This document shows positions 36,803 through 39,031 of a stretch of DNA of 39,031 nucleotides, piece after piece. The first letter of the stretch is position 1; the number at the start of each line of letters is the position of its first letter. Source of the stretch: Okeania sp. SIO2B3 (GTDB taxonomy: Bacteria; Cyanobacteriota; Cyanobacteriia; Cyanobacteriales; Microcoleaceae); contig NZ_JAAHGH010000014.1 of assembly GCF_010672525.1 (NCBI RefSeq), forward strand, positions 85,111 through 124,141, read 5' to 3'. Below the pieces are notes generated by a model. The model was not told the DNA's origin and made no database searches. It saw nothing but the letters and a program-made list of their open reading frames with translations. A program made the position numbers and the translations under genes.

Positions 36803-37509
36803 AGTTTTTTTTATTCTTAACTTAACTTACTACCTACGATTTTTGGGACACAATTCCTAAATATAAAATCAAGGGTTAGAAATTGAAAAACAGGTCAGGT
36901 TAAAGAGACAAATTAAAATTTTACCTCTTTATCATTTATATATGCTCTGAGAGATTCCCAACCAAATGATCTTGATATTTTAAGATTTGCTGACCAAAGA
37001 ATCAAATTTTCAAACTTTCTAAATGTCCAGTTTGCTAAACAATACTTAATATATTAACATAACTGAAACGATAACCTGTTTTATAAGTAACATTTATGAA
37101 ATTAAATTAAAAATATTATGATGATAATTTAAGTAATGTTATACCAATTATTAGAGCGAGCAATATTACAAAAGTTTGATTGTTAGAAATAGGGAAAATA
37201 AAGAATAATACAAATACTGGATTTTGACTTTGATCAAGGTTTTAATATTATCAATAGTCTATTTGCAGCAAAGATTTAGCAGATTTGTATAAAACTCCCT
37301 AATAATTATCTGGCAAGGTTAAATAAATTTAATAAAAATTCGTCTATAAAAAATAATTGTATTAAATGTACCAAAAATATTTGATGCTAAAGCCAAAAAA
37401 TCATAGACAGTCCTAGACAAATATCGACAAAATGTCTAGGATTATGAAAGAATGCAAAGATTGTTGACATCCCGAGATAAGCGATGCTACCTTTAAGTAA
37501 GGTAATTCA
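36803..37509. other. Spacer before the TnpB-related gene
   Basis: 700 bp, very AT-rich. A TTGACA at 37464-37469 could be a -35 box; TTGACATCCC also resembles the conserved end motif of IS200/IS605 elements. GCTACCTTTAAGTAAGGT near 37484 is a small inverted repeat (ACCTT/AAGGT). Nothing else recognised. Confidence 0.4.
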
Positions 37510-39030
37510 ATGTTAGTAATGGGCAAGTCTCACGGTTCCTTGACAGGTGTAGAAACAAAAATTGAATATCATCCTGCATTTGAGGAACTAGGAACATTAT
37601 ATGAATCCTGGAAACGGTCTGGTGTGAACTGGATGCAAACTGAAAAGCTATCAGAATCCTCAGTAGAAAAGCATCTCCAGAAAAAGTTTAACATTCAATG
37701 GGCTTATGCTGATTTAATTGCCACTGAAGCACGAACATGTTTGAACCAATTAAAAACAGCTAAAAACAACTATATCACTAAATTAGAGTTACAAATAAGT
37801 GCTAAAACAACTGCGACAAAAAAACTCATCATTAAACTAGAAAAAACATTAAAATTAGCAACAAAAAAAGGTTTTCCACATATACAAGCCCGAAAGAAAT
37901 TTTTTCATCAATTACTGGGTTTAAAAAGTAAAATTCAGAAAATAGCTAACCTGAAACGAAAATTAAAGAAGTTAAAAAATACAGAACGTTTACATATTTG
38001 TTTTGGCTCACAGAAATTATTTAATGCTCAACAGAATTTAGCAGAAAACGGATATAAAACCCGACATGAATGGGTTGTTGATTGGAGCAAAAAACGGTCA
38101 GGTAGGTTTTTATGTGTGGGAAAATTTCAGCTAGGGGGTGGAACTATGCTCAAAGTTTTCCCATTACAAGAGGATGGTAAATATCAACTACAAATTCAAC
38201 TACCTAGACTATTACAAGATAAATATGGTCAAAAAATACAGTTAGAATTTAGTTTATCAAATAGGGATGGCATATTAAGAGCCACAGATTTAGATTATGC
38301 CATCAATAGTTTAAAACCAATTACAATTTCTATTTTTCGTAGAGAACATAAACAGGATAATTGGTATATACATCTTTCAACTTATGTACCAGAAATACCA
38401 GTAGTTCATACAAGAAAAAATGGTTGTCTTGGTATTGATTTTAATGCAGAATCAATTTCAGTTACTTCTGTGAAGTGGGATGGAAATATTGAATATTTAA
38501 AAGAAATCCCGTATAAATGGAAAAATCAAACAACAGGACAACGACAAGCATCTATCAGAAATATTGTTTGTCAAGCTGTTTTCTTAGCAGAATTTTTTGA
38601 ATGTGCTATTGCTATTGAGTCTCTAGACTTTAGTAAGAAAAAAGCCAAAATGAGTGGATATTGTAAAGTTGATAATGAAATGCTTTCTAACTTTTCTACA
38701 GCAATATTTAGAGAAACTATATTGTCACGTTGTAGAAGATTTGGAGTGGAATTAATCAAAGTTAATCCAGCTTTTACCAGCGTGATAGGAATGATTAATT
38801 ATATGGCTAAATATGGCCTCAATAGTGGAACTGCTGCTGCTTTAGTAATTGGCCGTAGAGCGTTAAAGTTATCAGAAAAAATCCCTAAATGTTTGTTGAG
38901 ACCAGAGGATGTCAACAAACATGATTGGAGTCATTGGCGACGAGTTGCTAGTTTTATTAAACTACATCGTATCCGCAGGACTCAACTTTTTCAAGGTCGG
39001 AAAGCCCTTGAGGGTATCCGCTCCCCATAG
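37510..39030 (+). CDS. TnpB-related protein (IS200/IS605 accessory type)
   Basis: 506 aa, complete: the TAG stop is at 39028-39030. The N-terminal half is helical and basic (TKIEYHPAFEELGTLYESWKRSG, then a lysine-rich coiled coil ~100-160). The RuvC-like half has RuvC-I GCLGIDFNAES (Asp310) and RuvC-II CAIAIESLDF (Glu370), then the stretch ELIKVNPAFTSVIG, where TnpB would have its zinc ribbon but no CxxC pair exists. In the RuvC-III position, YGLNSGTAAALVIGRRA, no aspartate is present. It ends HRIRRTQLFQGRKALEGIRSP. Such proteins are annotated as TnpB-related; activity is unknown. The start could be residue 1 or Met4. Any guide-RNA region at its 3' side would lie beyond the window. Confidence 0.8.
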   Translation: MLVMGKSHGSLTGVETKIEYHPAFEELGTLYESWKRSGVNWMQTEKLSESSVEKHLQKKFNIQWAYADLIATEARTCLNQLKTAKNNYITKLELQISAKTTATKKLIIKLEKTLKLATKKGFPHIQARKKFFHQLLGLKSKIQKIANLKRKLKKLKNTERLHICFGSQKLFNAQQNLAENGYKTRHEWVVDWSKKRSGRFLCVGKFQLGGGTMLKVFPLQEDGKYQLQIQLPRLLQDKYGQKIQLEFSLSNRDGILRATDLDYAINSLKPITISIFRREHKQDNWYIHLSTYVPEIPVVHTRKNGCLGIDFNAESISVTSVKWDGNIEYLKEIPYKWKNQTTGQRQASIRNIVCQAVFLAEFFECAIAIESLDFSKKKAKMSGYCKVDNEMLSNFSTAIFRETILSRCRRFGVELIKVNPAFTSVIGMINYMAKYGLNSGTAAALVIGRRALKLSEKIPKCLLRPEDVNKHDWSHWRRVASFIKLHRIRRTQLFQGRKALEGIRSP

Positions 39031-39031
39031 T

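Overview
The window is chromosomal DNA from a filamentous cyanobacterium. Signature genes are apcF (phycobilisome core), CP12, type I glutamine synthetase, the minCDE cell-division genes, F1 ATP synthase beta and epsilon, a XisI-type protein, and cyanobacterial families such as DUF3177. HIP1 motifs (GCGATCGC) are scattered through it. Only about 60% is coding even when broken genes are counted. The spacers are AT-rich and packed with heptamer repeats, hairpin elements and transposon relics. That combination fits the Trichodesmium/Okeania/Moorea/Lyngbya type of genome, but I cannot name the genus.

Layout. 1-5630: three tandem ~115-bp repeats, a triple-repeat 171-aa protein, a dynamin-like/DUF697 GTPase, a duplicated noncoding block, then two 5'-truncated NTPase genes (AAA+ and NB-ARC) lying head to head. 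5700-12200: a membrane protein, TlyA rRNA methyltransferase, apcF and glnA, separated by three copies of a miniature element with ends TA-GGGTTTGC...GCAAGCCC-TA, and by an IS200/IS605 relic. glnA has a well-spaced NtcA-type promoter. 12700-16800: two SAM methyltransferases flanking ten copies of an 87-bp tandem repeat, a TnpB relic and a small ribbon-helix-helix protein. 16900-22400: a YbjN-type protein, an SGNH-like protein divergent from an FkbM methyltransferase, and a phospholipase D-like lipoprotein fused to an EF-hand and a ComEA-type DNA-binding module. 22500-26000: a gene split by a 102-bp miniature element with an 8-bp target duplication, a tight minus-strand array of four tRNA-like genes with a nearby 23S sarcin-ricin-like block, an HNH endonuclease and a broken TnpB. 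26100-30800: a double GNAT protein, XisI with only the tail of XisH left, then minC and minD-minE separated by a TnpB fragment. 31000-39031: a decayed IS4/IS701-like transposase, atp beta and epsilon separated by a foldback element, a small conserved protein, a DUF3177 protein, CP12, and a complete TnpB-related protein that lacks an obvious third RuvC aspartate.

Housekeeping genes are intact, while operons that are normally compact (minC-minD, atp beta-epsilon) have been opened by mobile DNA. I see no CRISPR array and no complete autonomous transposon with its own transposase pair. The points of most interest are the several families of miniature elements, the tRNA array with its rRNA-like hairpin, the 87-bp array and the terminal TnpB-related protein.
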